Shown here: positions 19,467 to 29,014 of the stretch, one piece after another
Layout of the letters: each line of letters begins with the position of its first letter
How positions within the stretch are numbered: the stretch's first letter is position 1
Origin: JAGNXB01 sp942490895
Lineage (GTDB): Bacteria; Bacteroidota; Bacteroidia; Chitinophagales; Saprospiraceae
Reading direction: 5' to 3'
Assembly (NCBI GenBank): GCA_942490895.1
Contig: CALNZC010000052.1
Span: 248,001 to 312,000 of the forward strand
DNA: 64,000 nt
Translations under genes and position numbers: made by a program
The notes under the pieces: model-generated
Seen by the model: only the letters and a program-made list of their open reading frames with translations
Told to the model about the DNA's origin: nothing
Database searches by the model: none

Positions 19467-19628
19467 TGTTCTTCAGTGTCAACTTTCGTCAAATACACCC
19501 TATCTAATTCAGATTCTACTCAAGTCTCTCTTACGCTTGCTTACCTCCATCCGTGTCAATGAACTTTTTGTGGCTCTCTTACAGTTCAAAAACCCTTGTT
19601 TTCAAACCCCTTTCAAAAAGAGCGAGTG

Positions 19629-19659
19629 CAAAGATACAGGGAGTGTTGGTATCTGCCAA
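19629..19659 (-). promoter_or_regulatory. rRNA promoter
   Basis: Minus strand TTG (19657-19659), a 20-nt spacer, then TATCTTTG (19629-19636), an exact Bacteroidota sigma-ABfr-type arrangement. It lies about 160 nt upstream of the 16S 5' end. The same geometry recurs at the rpsF promoter. Confidence 0.65.
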
Positions 19660-19697
19660 CAGTTTGCGAAAAAAACTGAGAATTCATTCGTTCAATT

Positions 19698-22600
19698 CTA
19701 CCTGGATAACGTCACATCCCCCTTGTACAGGCGGGTTTGCCCATCCACCAGCTCCACCTCCACCACGAACACATACACCCCCGGATCCATCAATTCCTCC
19801 CGAAAACTGCCATCCCATCCATCAGAAGGGTCATTGATCTTCAGATCATTCCTGGAATACAAGGCATTTCCCCAGCGATCATACACCGCCAGATTGCGAA
19901 CCTTTGCCACTTGATCATTGCCATAAATGGAGAACACATCGTTGATGCCGTCCCCATTTGGCGTAAAACTGTTGGGAATGAACACTCGGATACTGTCCTG
20001 AGGCTTGCCGATTACCACGACCTGCAGCTGATCCAACCCGATGCAGCCCTCCTCAGATACCAACTGGATGGACACTTGCTGCGAAACGAAGACCGGCCCA
20101 AGGGTGGTCTGTAGACAGGTACCACAGGCCAGGGGGGCAATTGCTGACCATTGGACCAGAGCCATGGCCTGGCTGGTCTGTGCCGACAGGTCAACAAATC
20201 CACCGGGAGCCACGATCTTGTCCGGACCGACCTCTACCGTTACCTTTTGGCCGGCATCGATCATCAGACCGGAATAGTTCTGGATACATCCAGCCGCATC
20301 CTGGACTTCAACCATATATAGACCTGGCGTCAGATTTAAGAAAAGCGGATCAGACTGCCAGGTCCCACCTGAAATCCGGTATTGATATGGTGGTGTCCCG
20401 CCTTGCGGTTGTGTTATTTCAATAGACCCATCTGCCTCCTGAAAACAAGTTTCGTCCTGGGTCGTAATGGTCGCATCCAGGGTTGAATGAAGGGTGGTGA
20501 TAATATGCAAACTGTCGCATCCAGACACAGATGTGAACCATACTGAATCGACCGACGTACCTGTGCCCAAACAATCTTCAAGCGTATCCAAGGTGACCAG
20601 AGTAGCCGCCCAAGTCGTCTGGGTCACGACAACAGAATCACAATATTGCCCGGCATAGACCTGGGTGTGTGTTCCGGCTTTTGTGGAATCACAGGTTTGT
20701 GTAGAAACATAAGCGGTGTCTACCCCACCGTACCATACCTCCATGATCACAATGCTGTCACAACCGGCCTGATTGAGGAATGCCATGGTATCCAGACTGG
20801 CTTCCGACGGCTGGCAGGTCACGCTGAAGAGCAGGACTGTATCCGGAAGTGTGTACGTATAATGTGTGATGACCAAACTGTCGCATGGCCCCGACTGAAT
20901 GATCAGCGAATCGATATGATCCACACCCGGGCCACAGATCTGGACCTGGACATCCGATTGTACCTGTTGGGTCAGATCATATTCCTGAATGATCAGGCTG
21001 TCACATCCGAATTGGGAGGTCAACCACAGGGTATCCATTCCAATCTGCATCGGATCGCAGGTGGGGATCACCATATTCGTCTCGAAGGAAGGTTTCAACT
21101 GTGTATCCCGGATAATGAGGCTATCACATCCTTGCATATTCTGGAGGACGTCCATCGTCACACCGGCCATAATCGGATCACAGGTAAACGCTGTCACCTG
21201 GGTCGTATCCGGAGGCGTCACCAGGATTTGTTGACAGACCGTATCAGACGACCCACAGGAAGAAGGGTTAAACGCACAGGCGTTCCATGCCCCTGGCAGG
21301 CTGCTTGTCAAATGGACAGTTGAATCCGTTTGGGAGAGGAGGACCAATTCTGGCGAAAAGATCCATTGGATCGTTTTATTTGAATCCAATCCCGGCGAGA
21401 AATGGGAAACCATTACAGTATCGCCCAGACAGAAGCCTGTCGGCCAACTGACGGAGGGCGGCGGTGGTGGCTCACTGTTCAGGATCACATTTACACACGC
21501 TGTATCTGCACATGTCACACCATATGCTTCATGGGTCTGAATCACACAGTACTGCCCCGGCAAACTAATGGTTACCGCCACACTATCCGGATTGCTGAGA
21601 ACCCCCCCCGTGGGGCCGATCCACGAGAACAGGGTTAGCCCGATGCTATCGGGTAGAAATACAGATCCGGTAGCATCCAGAACAATGGTTGGATGCAGTA
21701 AACAATCCAATGTATCCGGGGGTGTGACCAGAGCATTTGGTTGCAAGACCACCAGGTCCAGGAGGACTGTGCTATCACAACCATTTGCATCCGAACAAGT
21801 GGTGAGGTAGACACCTGTACTATTGTATTGTTGACTACATACTTGAACCGTATCCTGGCCACAAACAGCCATATGTAGCGTATCTGGTGCAGGCACCGGG
21901 TAATGACTGATCGTACAATACACGATACTGTCACACCCTTGCCAGGAAGGCAGGATCACTTCGTAAATCCCTTCATCTTCAAATTCCTCCCCAGCACAAA
22001 CCGCCAGGTTTCCCGGGCATGCATAGAGATCCACAAAGGTAGGCTCAACAGTTACCACATCAACATCTATGCTGGTAGTGATACATCCCCCATCATAGGA
22101 ATATCGCACTGTATAGGTTCCTCCAGGATAGTTCTGGAGTGAGATATACAAGGCGTCGGAAGTTTCTCCTAAAAGGGCGACGCCATCCAAATACCATTGC
22201 CATGTACCACCGGTATGATCAACCCAGGCGATCAGGGAGAGATCGCCTTCACAAGGCTCGCCCAATTGGAGGACTTCCAGTCCTTCTACCGGTTGGAGTT
22301 CTTCCAGGATAAGATTGTCATAATAGAAGTATGGGTAACAGGGCGCGCCACTTCCATAGCCTGGCGGCAACACACAGGGTGGACCGATCATCAGTGCATT
22401 GACGGTGAATGCCGGTTCCAGGCTCAGTGTCAGCTCTCCCCATGCCGCCTGCGGGTCGTAATATCCCGTGCCGATAACTTGCCATCCCGGATCGACGAAA
22501 CTGGGGCAGTCATATGTTGCCAGAGGTGAGAAAAGGCAGGAGGCACTTCCGAAAAAGGTCACTTCAACAGGCGGATAGTAGATCACCCCATTGTTACAGC

Positions 22601-23078
22601 TACTACCATCAGCCGCAATAGGTGTTGACGCAATATTGAGACGCAAATCGTATTTTTTTCCGGCCAGCAGAGGGGCTGTCAAACAGGCGGCGATATATTC
22701 CTTCCACGAATCGGAATAAATGGTGCCGGAGCAACCATCACCATCAGGAAAGGGAACCAACCCGGCTTCCACCATGGGCACAAACAGATAGCCGCATGTA
22801 TGGAAGTAATCCGATGTGCCGGATGTCGCCTGGATCCACCCCTTGGCACAGTCCATCTGGGACGGACCATTCGGGCAACAGTTGAAGTTTTCAAAGGAAG
22901 GATTCGGAATCTTGTCCGTGACGTCTGCAGGAATCAGGATGCCGTCACAGGGGCATCCCGGGTCGTTGAGGTCGATCAGTCCATTGCCATCATCATCCAC
23001 ACCATTGTCGCAGATCTCCTGACCACAGAGTGTCAGCCCCAATAAGCAAAAACCCAGAATGACAGCATATCTGACCAT
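19698..23078 (-). CDS. Giant secreted repeat protein A, T9SS type B (CHU_C) signal
   Basis: 1126 codons from ATG 23078; the frame stays open 66 codons further, but the signal peptide starts at MVRYAVILGFCLLGLTLCG. It begins with a D-rich, MopE-like calcium-type motif ICDNGVDDDGNGLIDLND. Then comes a Cys-rich N-terminal domain shared with proteins C and D (NPSFENFNCCPNGPSQMDC, FHTCGY). Next are Ig-like segments and about six repeats of the TCDPxxAG...GCDSLxI type. A SprB-like repeat (DETCFQEADGSIEITQPQGG) and an Ig/PKD-like domain precede the CHU_C domain VFIPNSFTPNGDGINDVFSI. T9SS would place it on the surface or release it. An adhesin role is inferred. It has fewer repeats than its four paralogues. 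Confidence 0.88.
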   Translation of the reverse strand: MVRYAVILGFCLLGLTLCGQEICDNGVDDDGNGLIDLNDPGCPCDGILIPADVTDKIPNPSFENFNCCPNGPSQMDCAKGWIQATSGTSDYFHTCGYLFVPMVEAGLVPFPDGDGCSGTIYSDSWKEYIAACLTAPLLAGKKYDLRLNIASTPIAADGSSCNNGVIYYPPVEVTFFGSASCLFSPLATYDCPSFVDPGWQVIGTGYYDPQAAWGELTLSLEPAFTVNALMIGPPCVLPPGYGSGAPCYPYFYYDNLILEELQPVEGLEVLQLGEPCEGDLSLIAWVDHTGGTWQWYLDGVALLGETSDALYISLQNYPGGTYTVRYSYDGGCITTSIDVDVVTVEPTFVDLYACPGNLAVCAGEEFEDEGIYEVILPSWQGCDSIVYCTISHYPVPAPDTLHMAVCGQDTVQVCSQQYNSTGVYLTTCSDANGCDSTVLLDLVVLQPNALVTPPDTLDCLLHPTIVLDATGSVFLPDSIGLTLFSWIGPTGGVLSNPDSVAVTISLPGQYCVIQTHEAYGVTCADTACVNVILNSEPPPPPSVSWPTGFCLGDTVMVSHFSPGLDSNKTIQWIFSPELVLLSQTDSTVHLTSSLPGAWNACAFNPSSCGSSDTVCQQILVTPPDTTQVTAFTCDPIMAGVTMDVLQNMQGCDSLIIRDTQLKPSFETNMVIPTCDPMQIGMDTLWLTSQFGCDSLIIQEYDLTQQVQSDVQVQICGPGVDHIDSLIIQSGPCDSLVITHYTYTLPDTVLLFSVTCQPSEASLDTMAFLNQAGCDSIVIMEVWYGGVDTAYVSTQTCDSTKAGTHTQVYAGQYCDSVVVTQTTWAATLVTLDTLEDCLGTGTSVDSVWFTSVSGCDSLHIITTLHSTLDATITTQDETCFQEADGSIEITQPQGGTPPYQYRISGGTWQSDPLFLNLTPGLYMVEVQDAAGCIQNYSGLMIDAGQKVTVEVGPDKIVAPGGFVDLSAQTSQAMALVQWSAIAPLACGTCLQTTLGPVFVSQQVSIQLVSEEGCIGLDQLQVVVIGKPQDSIRVFIPNSFTPNGDGINDVFSIYGNDQVAKVRNLAVYDRWGNALYSRNDLKINDPSDGWDGSFREELMDPGVYVFVVEVELVDGQTRLYKGDVTLSR

Positions 23079-23648
23079 GATAACGACCTCGGACGAGATG
23101 CCTAAGATAAGCAATCTGTTGGAGTGAAAGTTAACTCTCCCTTTGGCTCTTAAATCCAATCCTCCTGTGTTCACAGTTGAACCTCCAATTAGCTTAGGGA
23201 AAAAGGATCGACTCATACCAATGTAAAGAGTCAGAAATTGGATTTCCTCCTGGCCAAGTTTCAACCAAAGCAGCAAATGATCACAAATTCATTCCCCTAT
23301 CACTCGAATCGTACACTTTGCTTGGAAAAGTATGACCATAGAGTTCGCTTGGCAACCTGGTGTCCAATCAATACTTGGAATAAACCAAAGGATGGTAGAC
23401 GTCCTGAAAGATGCATGTGCTACTGAACCCAATTGGTCACATTGTACTCTTGACATCACCAGTTCGCATGGCACAACAGGACTTTTTGTTTCAGCACAAC
23501 ACGTCCTCTGGGAGAACTAAACCGGGTGGATAGTCACCTTTATCCGTACATCTACCTAATGAAAAGGACAACTTTTTCTCCGTCGCGATTCCGTTTGGGT
23601 TGACCGATTTTACTCACCCAAGCCGCACCTTCCAATGAGTAGGATTAC
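23079..23648. other. Intergenic region with one weak candidate ORF
   Basis: 570 bases between giant protein A and the glycosyltransferase. A 62-codon plus-strand frame at 23332-23520 (MTIEFAWQPGVQSILGINQR...) has coding-like composition but no start signal or family I know, and may be a relic. Nothing else is recognisable. Confidence 0.35.
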
Positions 23649-23656
23649 TATCTTTG
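23649..23656 (+). promoter_or_regulatory. Candidate -7 box of the GT22-like gene
   Basis: TATCTTTG, an exact TAnnTTTG match, 22 nt before the TTG start at 23679. No TTG at the usual -33 distance. Confidence 0.4.
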
Positions 23657-23678
23657 GCTTGGTTCATCATGAAGTGCT

Positions 23679-25157
23679 TTGCTTGACATAAAGACTCCAA
23701 CCTTTTTCCGCCCCTGGATGTGGATCTGCATCAGCGTATTCCTGACAACCAGTTACTTTTCTACAGGATACAATCAATCAGACGAACACTTCCAGATTCT
23801 GGAATTTGCAGGACTCAAACTAGGCTTCAACAAAGAATCTGATTTGGCATGGGAGTATCATGAGCGAATGCGCCCGGCCCTCCAGCCTTCCATTGCCGTT
23901 CTTATTCATAAAGCATCCACCCTCATTGGCATTGACAATCCGTTTACCATAGCCTGGATATTACGGTTATTGAGTGCTTTTTTCTCTTTGACAGTATCTT
24001 GGTTCTTGTATAAGGTTTATGCCCCAAACTTCAAATCAGCCCACCAACTGTGGGCCTTTTTTTTATTCAGTTTTTACTTGTGGTTTAGCTTTTACAATGG
24101 AGTTCGGTTCAACTCTGAAACTTGGTCTGCCCATACATTTGCCCTGGTAATCGCCCTGTTCATGTATTGGAAACAACCAGACTACAGGCAGTATTTTCTG
24201 CTAGGTTTATTGGCGGGGGTTTCTTTTCTATTTCGTTACCAAGTCGCAGCAATGATTGCTGGCCTTGGCCTCTGGCTTTTTTTCATTCATGGTGAACAGA
24301 TCAAACGAATTTTATCCTTTGCACTGGGAGGATTCATCATGATCGGCATAGGGATCCTTATTGACCATTGGTTTTATGGCGAATGGGTTATAAGTCTTTG
24401 GCATTATTTTGAACAAAATATTCTTCTAGACAAGGCTTCTTCTTTTGGCGTAGATCCTTGGTGGCATTATTTCTCTTTGACCTTCATAAAAGGCATACCC
24501 CCTTTTGGAATGATATTCATCCTGGCGATATTGCTCTTTTTATGGCTTAAACCAAAAGATCTGATCAGTTGGATAACCATTCCATTCTTGGGAATGCACC
24601 TGATTATTGCCCATAAAGAGCTCCGGTTTCTTTATGTTTTACTCCCCTTTCTACCCATTGCCATGAGTACAGTCCTTCAATGGTGGGAAAATCGACAAAC
24701 AACCGCACTCTGGTCCATTCGAACCTACCGCCTGGGTTGGCGTATTTTTTGGGGTCAAAATGCCCTGCTCACCGTGTTTATTATGTTCTGGCCTATCATC
24801 ATGGAAATGAATATTTACAAATTCATTTATAACCGTTACCATGCTCCAATTGCCCTGTATGGAATCAACGACAATCCGTACCGTGCGGCTCTTGACATTA
24901 AATATTATAAACGTCAAAACCTCTATACCTCTGAAGTTGAAAACTTGAGTACACTACCACATTCCGGGCGAAACAAATATCTACTTGCAATTGATCGCCG
25001 TTACAAGTATCCCTTAGATAGCATTCCCGGCGAGAAAAAACTCATCTTCAGCTCTTATCCGGAATGGATCAATCAATTCAATTATAACGACTGGTTGGGT
25101 CGTACAAATTGGTGGATGATCTACGAAATCACCCCCGAAATCAATCCTCACCAATAA
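23679..25157 (+). CDS. GT22-like (Alg9/PIG-B type) membrane mannosyltransferase
   Basis: 492 codons from TTG 23679, or 479 from ATG 23718, which still precedes the first membrane helix. About ten membrane segments are visible. The first external loop carries the acidic motif YNQSDEHFQILEFAG, and a later loop has HKELRFLYVLLPFLPIAM. Both are hallmarks of GT22, the dolichyl-phosphate-mannose-dependent alpha-mannosyltransferases of eukaryotic GPI/N-glycan synthesis with scattered bacterial relatives. It would add a sugar to a polyprenyl-linked or protein-bound glycan at the periplasmic face. It is embedded among five T9SS giants, so glycosylation of those cargoes is an attractive but unproven idea. 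Confidence 0.75.
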   Translation: MLDIKTPTFFRPWMWICISVFLTTSYFSTGYNQSDEHFQILEFAGLKLGFNKESDLAWEYHERMRPALQPSIAVLIHKASTLIGIDNPFTIAWILRLLSAFFSLTVSWFLYKVYAPNFKSAHQLWAFFLFSFYLWFSFYNGVRFNSETWSAHTFALVIALFMYWKQPDYRQYFLLGLLAGVSFLFRYQVAAMIAGLGLWLFFIHGEQIKRILSFALGGFIMIGIGILIDHWFYGEWVISLWHYFEQNILLDKASSFGVDPWWHYFSLTFIKGIPPFGMIFILAILLFLWLKPKDLISWITIPFLGMHLIIAHKELRFLYVLLPFLPIAMSTVLQWWENRQTTALWSIRTYRLGWRIFWGQNALLTVFIMFWPIIMEMNIYKFIYNRYHAPIALYGINDNPYRAALDIKYYKRQNLYTSEVENLSTLPHSGRNKYLLAIDRRYKYPLDSIPGEKKLIFSSYPEWINQFNYNDWLGRTNWWMIYEITPEINPHQ

Positions 25158-25288
25158 CTCCTGCCATTCTGACTACACATTGAGTGGCTCATACTTTAAA
25201 TCGAGCATTCAACATGGAGACTTGATCACAAACCATTCACAGCCTGATCGAAGCGAAAAATCGAATGGCTTCAATTCCGTTCATACAA

Positions 25289-28200
25289 TTACAATAAGGT
25301 CACATCCCCCTTGTACAACCTGACCGATCCATCAATCAACTCTACTTCCACCACATAGATATATACCCCGGGATCCATCAGCTCATTCCGGAAAGTACCA
25401 TCCCACCCTGCAGAAGGATCGTTGATCGGGAGGTCACTTATTGCATAAAGCGCATTGCCCCAGCGGTCGAAGATGGCCAGGTTGCGGATGCGATGGATCT
25501 GATCATTTCCGTAGATGGAAAAGACATCGTTGATGCCATCGCCATTTGGTGTAAAACTGTTGGGGATAAATATATTTCCTCTGGTTTTGATGATCACTTC
25601 CAGGGCGTCTGAATCCGAGCAACCTTCCAGAGTCCAGCCAGTTACGGTCACAGTCTGATTGGTGGTCAGTGGGCCCAAAGTGGTCTGGAGGCAGGTAGGA
25701 CAACTGAGTGGATCTGTGGCCGTCCATTGCACCTGCGACAGGCTCTGAGAAGTTTGGACAGAGAGGTCGATGACCTCTCCCGGTGCAGCGGTCCGGTCCG
25801 GTCCGGCATCAAGGGCGACGGTTGCTCCCGGAGTGATAACAAGGCCGGAAAGGGTGTCCAGGCATCCGGCAGCATCCCGGATATAAATCGTGTATTGTCC
25901 GGGAGGCAGGTCAGTAAATACTGTCTCTGACTGCCAGCCACCCGCATTTAATTGCAACTCAAACGGGGATTGTCCTCCAGAAATATTCATGATTTCAATA
26001 CGGCCATCCTGGTCGCCGGCACAGGTTTCGCCCTGGATGCTGAACTGAGAACTCAGGCTCACATATTCGTAATAGTGGATGACCAGACTGTCGCAACCCA
26101 TTGCATTCTGCAGATAGGAGGTGTCTGACGAAATACCTGTCTGACCGCATAGTATGATGGTCTCCTCACTCTGGGTAAAGGCCACCCAGGTGGTTTCCGT
26201 GACCTGAACCGTATCGCAGTCTACACCTGGAAGGACATCCACTACTGTTCCCGCCTGGGTTGGATCACAAGTGGTCTTTTGAAGGTACACTGTATCAATC
26301 CCGACGTATTGGATGTCCGTCGTGACAACGCTATCGCAGCCGTATTGATTGGTCAGAACGGACACAGAATAAACGGCTCCTGCCGGATCGCAAGTCACTC
26401 CAGACACAAGAGTGGAATCAGTTGGCAACAGACTTGTACTGGTCACAATCGTGCTGTCGCAGCCCAGAAATGAAGGCTGCACTGCGAAGGTCAAGCCAGC
26501 TTGGGCCGGATCGCAAGTGGTTGCAGTCAGCCAGGTGGTATCCAGGGAAACATATTTATAGTTCGTGATAAACAGGCTGTCGCATGGCCCGCTGGTCACG
26601 AGTAGTGTGTCTGTATAGTTGACACCAGTTCCGCAGATCAGCGCTTGGTTGGTTTGCTGGTAATTGCCGGTATAAATGCGATCGATATAGACAATACTGT
26701 CACATCCGTACTGATTTGTCAGGTACAAGGTATCCAGGCCGGCTAGAGCCGGATCACAGGTATATAAGGTCTGATCAACAGTTTGAGACGGCCACAGCTC
26801 AGTAGTCGTGATCACCAGGCTGTCGCAGCCGTATTGGTTCTGAAGCCACAGGGTGTCTGAGCCGGCCAGAGCAGGATCGCAGGTCTGTAGCGATAGATCG
26901 GTCTGGTTGGCAGGCAGAAGGGTGACGAGGTGCACGATAATGCTGTCACAGCCTTGCTGGCTGCTCAGCGTGTCGCTGAAGACTCCAGCCTGTGATGCAT
27001 CACAAGTCAGGCTCAGCAGTGTGTCCCGCAGCTCCGGGGTGAGGCTGACAACATGCACTACGATGCTGTCACAACCCTGCTGGCTGCTCAGGGTGTCGCT
27101 GAAGACACCAGCCTGTGCTGGATCGCAGGTCTGGTTGAATAATGTATCCCTCAGCTCCGGGGTGAGCGTGATGGTGCGGATCACGATGCTATCGCAACCG
27201 GTCTGATTGCTCAGGGTATCAGTAAATATCCCAGCCTTTGCGGAATCGCAGGTCTGGGCCGAGAGTTGGACCGTATCAGCCTTCCCGATGACCACCTGTA
27301 CACAGGTCTGGCCGGATGTGCCGCAATCGTTGGTGATCGATCCACACAGGCTGATAGTATCTCCCATAGCGGGGATCCACACCAGGGTGGAGTCGGTCGG
27401 ATGGATCGTATTCAGGCCAGGAGGCAGTGCCCATGTATAGCCGGTGGGAGCTGAGACCCCCTGACTCATCAGCGCATAGGAGAGGGTATCGCCCGGGCAT
27501 CCGATCACCGGACCGGACAGCAGGGGGTTGAGTGGCAGCTCCCCGGAGGGCACCACGATCACACAGGCCGTATCGCTGCAGGTGATGCTGCCATCTGGGG
27601 CGATCACATCGATGGCCAGGCAGTAGTCGCCCGGGCTGGTGACATTCATCACCGGACCGTCGGACGGATCGCCCAGTACCCCGCCGCCGAAGGCGTGCCA
27701 TTGATACAGCACTATTGTACCAGGCGGTCCTGTGGCGACAGACCCACTTCCATCGAGAGTGACGACCGGATTCTGGCAGCCCAGCTCGTCGGGTGGTGAC
27801 ACATACGCCTCCACATTCAGCACCCCGATCGAAAAGAGGATGGTGCTGTCGCAGTAGGGCGCCAGAGCCTGCTGGGTGAGGATCGTATGATCGCCCGGCT
27901 GGGCGGAGGAAAATGTCTGCCCGTGGATGGTGAGGGACGTGCCCTCGCAGAGGTACAGTGGCCCGAGGTTCTCTTCGGTGGGGTACACCGGTTCCACGGT
28001 CAGTTGGACAGTGGAGTCGCAGCCAAGCGGATTGAAGAACTGCACGGCATGGACACCGGGGGGATAGGCCATGCCAGCATAGAGATAGGTCTCATCGTGG
28101 CAGATGGTGACTGGATCGGGATCTATGGGCACCAGATCCTGGATCACGATGGTCGTACAGAGGAGGCCGGGTTCTTCGTTTTCCTCATGGCAGTAGTTGG

Positions 28201-28969
28201 AGGCATCGACACAAAGCTCATAGATACCATCGGTAGTCCAGTCGATGGTCACCGAGTCGATATTGCCTTCCAGGATGAGGTTGCCATCCAGATACCAGTG
28301 AAGGGACGATGCCGCATCCGGCTTCTCCACATGATACACCCCTGTAGAGCCGGTGCAGGACAGCAATGGCCCTTCGATGTTGCCAGGCCAAGGGCCGAGG
28401 GGGCCGCCACCACAGGAGGGGGTGAGAACGTCGAAGGAAATATCGCAAAAATCATTGCAACCTGATATGAGGATATAATATATGCTCCCTACGTTTAGGC
28501 CTGCAAGGTTTATATCAAACTGCTGACTACCCCATTCAAAAATATTTACACACCCCTCTGTACAAAAGAGATATTCATCCGGATCTTCATGGCTATCAAT
28601 ACAAGGTCCATTATAGTTTAATACACCTACATACACGTCCATCTCCGACATGCAATTTGAGGCGGTCACAATCATATGCAATTCCGTGCATTCTGCATAA
28701 AATGACAACCAGTTCGGCCAAGCACCAGCAGACCAACTTTGGGGGCAACCAATCGGAACATTTCCCGTCGCGATTTCTGTCATTTTAAAACAATAATCAT
28801 CTATTTCTGAATAACTACAAAAGATGGGTGCGCTTTCGCATGCCAAGGCGGGAGGAGGATCGCCGTCACATTGGGCAATTATAGGGTAGTTCAGGAGAAT
28901 TCCAAAAGATAAACTAAGAATATGGCGAAAAGATACCCGCACGATATAAATGTTAAACGAAGCCTGCAT
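25289..28969 (-). CDS. Giant secreted repeat protein B, T9SS type B (CHU_C) signal
   Basis: 1226 codons. Its N terminus differs from A, C and D: a signal-like segment ending NYPIIAQCDG, then a Cys-rich domain (LACESAPIFCSYSEIDDYC, CTEGCVNIFEWG, SGCNDFCDISF) and Ig-like domains. Ten Cys repeats follow with a nearly exact 41-residue period (TCDPAQAGVFSDTLSSQQGC type). The first repeats are close to identical at DNA level. A SprB-like repeat (GETCAGDQDGRIEIMNISGG), a domain with LDAGPDRTAAPGEVIDLS and a CHU_C domain complete it. DNA at about 27250-28450 is more GC-rich than the N-terminal 500 nt, hinting at a mosaic gene. It lies 45 nt upstream-side from the lipoprotein gene and may be co-transcribed with it. 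Confidence 0.87.
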   Translation of the reverse strand: MQASFNIYIVRVSFRHILSLSFGILLNYPIIAQCDGDPPPALACESAPIFCSYSEIDDYCFKMTEIATGNVPIGCPQSWSAGAWPNWLSFYAECTELHMIVTASNCMSEMDVYVGVLNYNGPCIDSHEDPDEYLFCTEGCVNIFEWGSQQFDINLAGLNVGSIYYILISGCNDFCDISFDVLTPSCGGGPLGPWPGNIEGPLLSCTGSTGVYHVEKPDAASSLHWYLDGNLILEGNIDSVTIDWTTDGIYELCVDASNYCHEENEEPGLLCTTIVIQDLVPIDPDPVTICHDETYLYAGMAYPPGVHAVQFFNPLGCDSTVQLTVEPVYPTEENLGPLYLCEGTSLTIHGQTFSSAQPGDHTILTQQALAPYCDSTILFSIGVLNVEAYVSPPDELGCQNPVVTLDGSGSVATGPPGTIVLYQWHAFGGGVLGDPSDGPVMNVTSPGDYCLAIDVIAPDGSITCSDTACVIVVPSGELPLNPLLSGPVIGCPGDTLSYALMSQGVSAPTGYTWALPPGLNTIHPTDSTLVWIPAMGDTISLCGSITNDCGTSGQTCVQVVIGKADTVQLSAQTCDSAKAGIFTDTLSNQTGCDSIVIRTITLTPELRDTLFNQTCDPAQAGVFSDTLSSQQGCDSIVVHVVSLTPELRDTLLSLTCDASQAGVFSDTLSSQQGCDSIIVHLVTLLPANQTDLSLQTCDPALAGSDTLWLQNQYGCDSLVITTTELWPSQTVDQTLYTCDPALAGLDTLYLTNQYGCDSIVYIDRIYTGNYQQTNQALICGTGVNYTDTLLVTSGPCDSLFITNYKYVSLDTTWLTATTCDPAQAGLTFAVQPSFLGCDSTIVTSTSLLPTDSTLVSGVTCDPAGAVYSVSVLTNQYGCDSVVTTDIQYVGIDTVYLQKTTCDPTQAGTVVDVLPGVDCDTVQVTETTWVAFTQSEETIILCGQTGISSDTSYLQNAMGCDSLVIHYYEYVSLSSQFSIQGETCAGDQDGRIEIMNISGGQSPFELQLNAGGWQSETVFTDLPPGQYTIYIRDAAGCLDTLSGLVITPGATVALDAGPDRTAAPGEVIDLSVQTSQSLSQVQWTATDPLSCPTCLQTTLGPLTTNQTVTVTGWTLEGCSDSDALEVIIKTRGNIFIPNSFTPNGDGINDVFSIYGNDQIHRIRNLAIFDRWGNALYAISDLPINDPSAGWDGTFRNELMDPGVYIYVVEVELIDGSVRLYKGDVTLL
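26860..27250 (-). repeat. Tandem 123-bp DNA repeats inside protein B
   Basis: About three consecutive 123-bp (41-codon) units are nearly identical. The word TGCTGGCTGCTCAG followed by GTGTCGCTGAAGAC recurs near 26964 and 27083, and a more diverged copy follows near 27205. This indicates recent unit duplication and possible copy-number variation. Confidence 0.75.
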
Positions 28970-29014
28970 ACCGGAGACATCCCAATATGCATGCTTCTCA
29001 TCAAAAATGGTTAA

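Noticed and set aside
20646..21323. 225-codon plus-strand ORF and many others opposite the giant genes
   Set aside because: Shadow frames of the Cys-repeat genes; their repeated words simply mirror the 41-codon units on the minus strand.
26860..27250. CRISPR-like array
   Set aside because: Units are 123 bp, in frame, and encode protein repeats; there are no short direct repeats with unique spacers and no cas genes.
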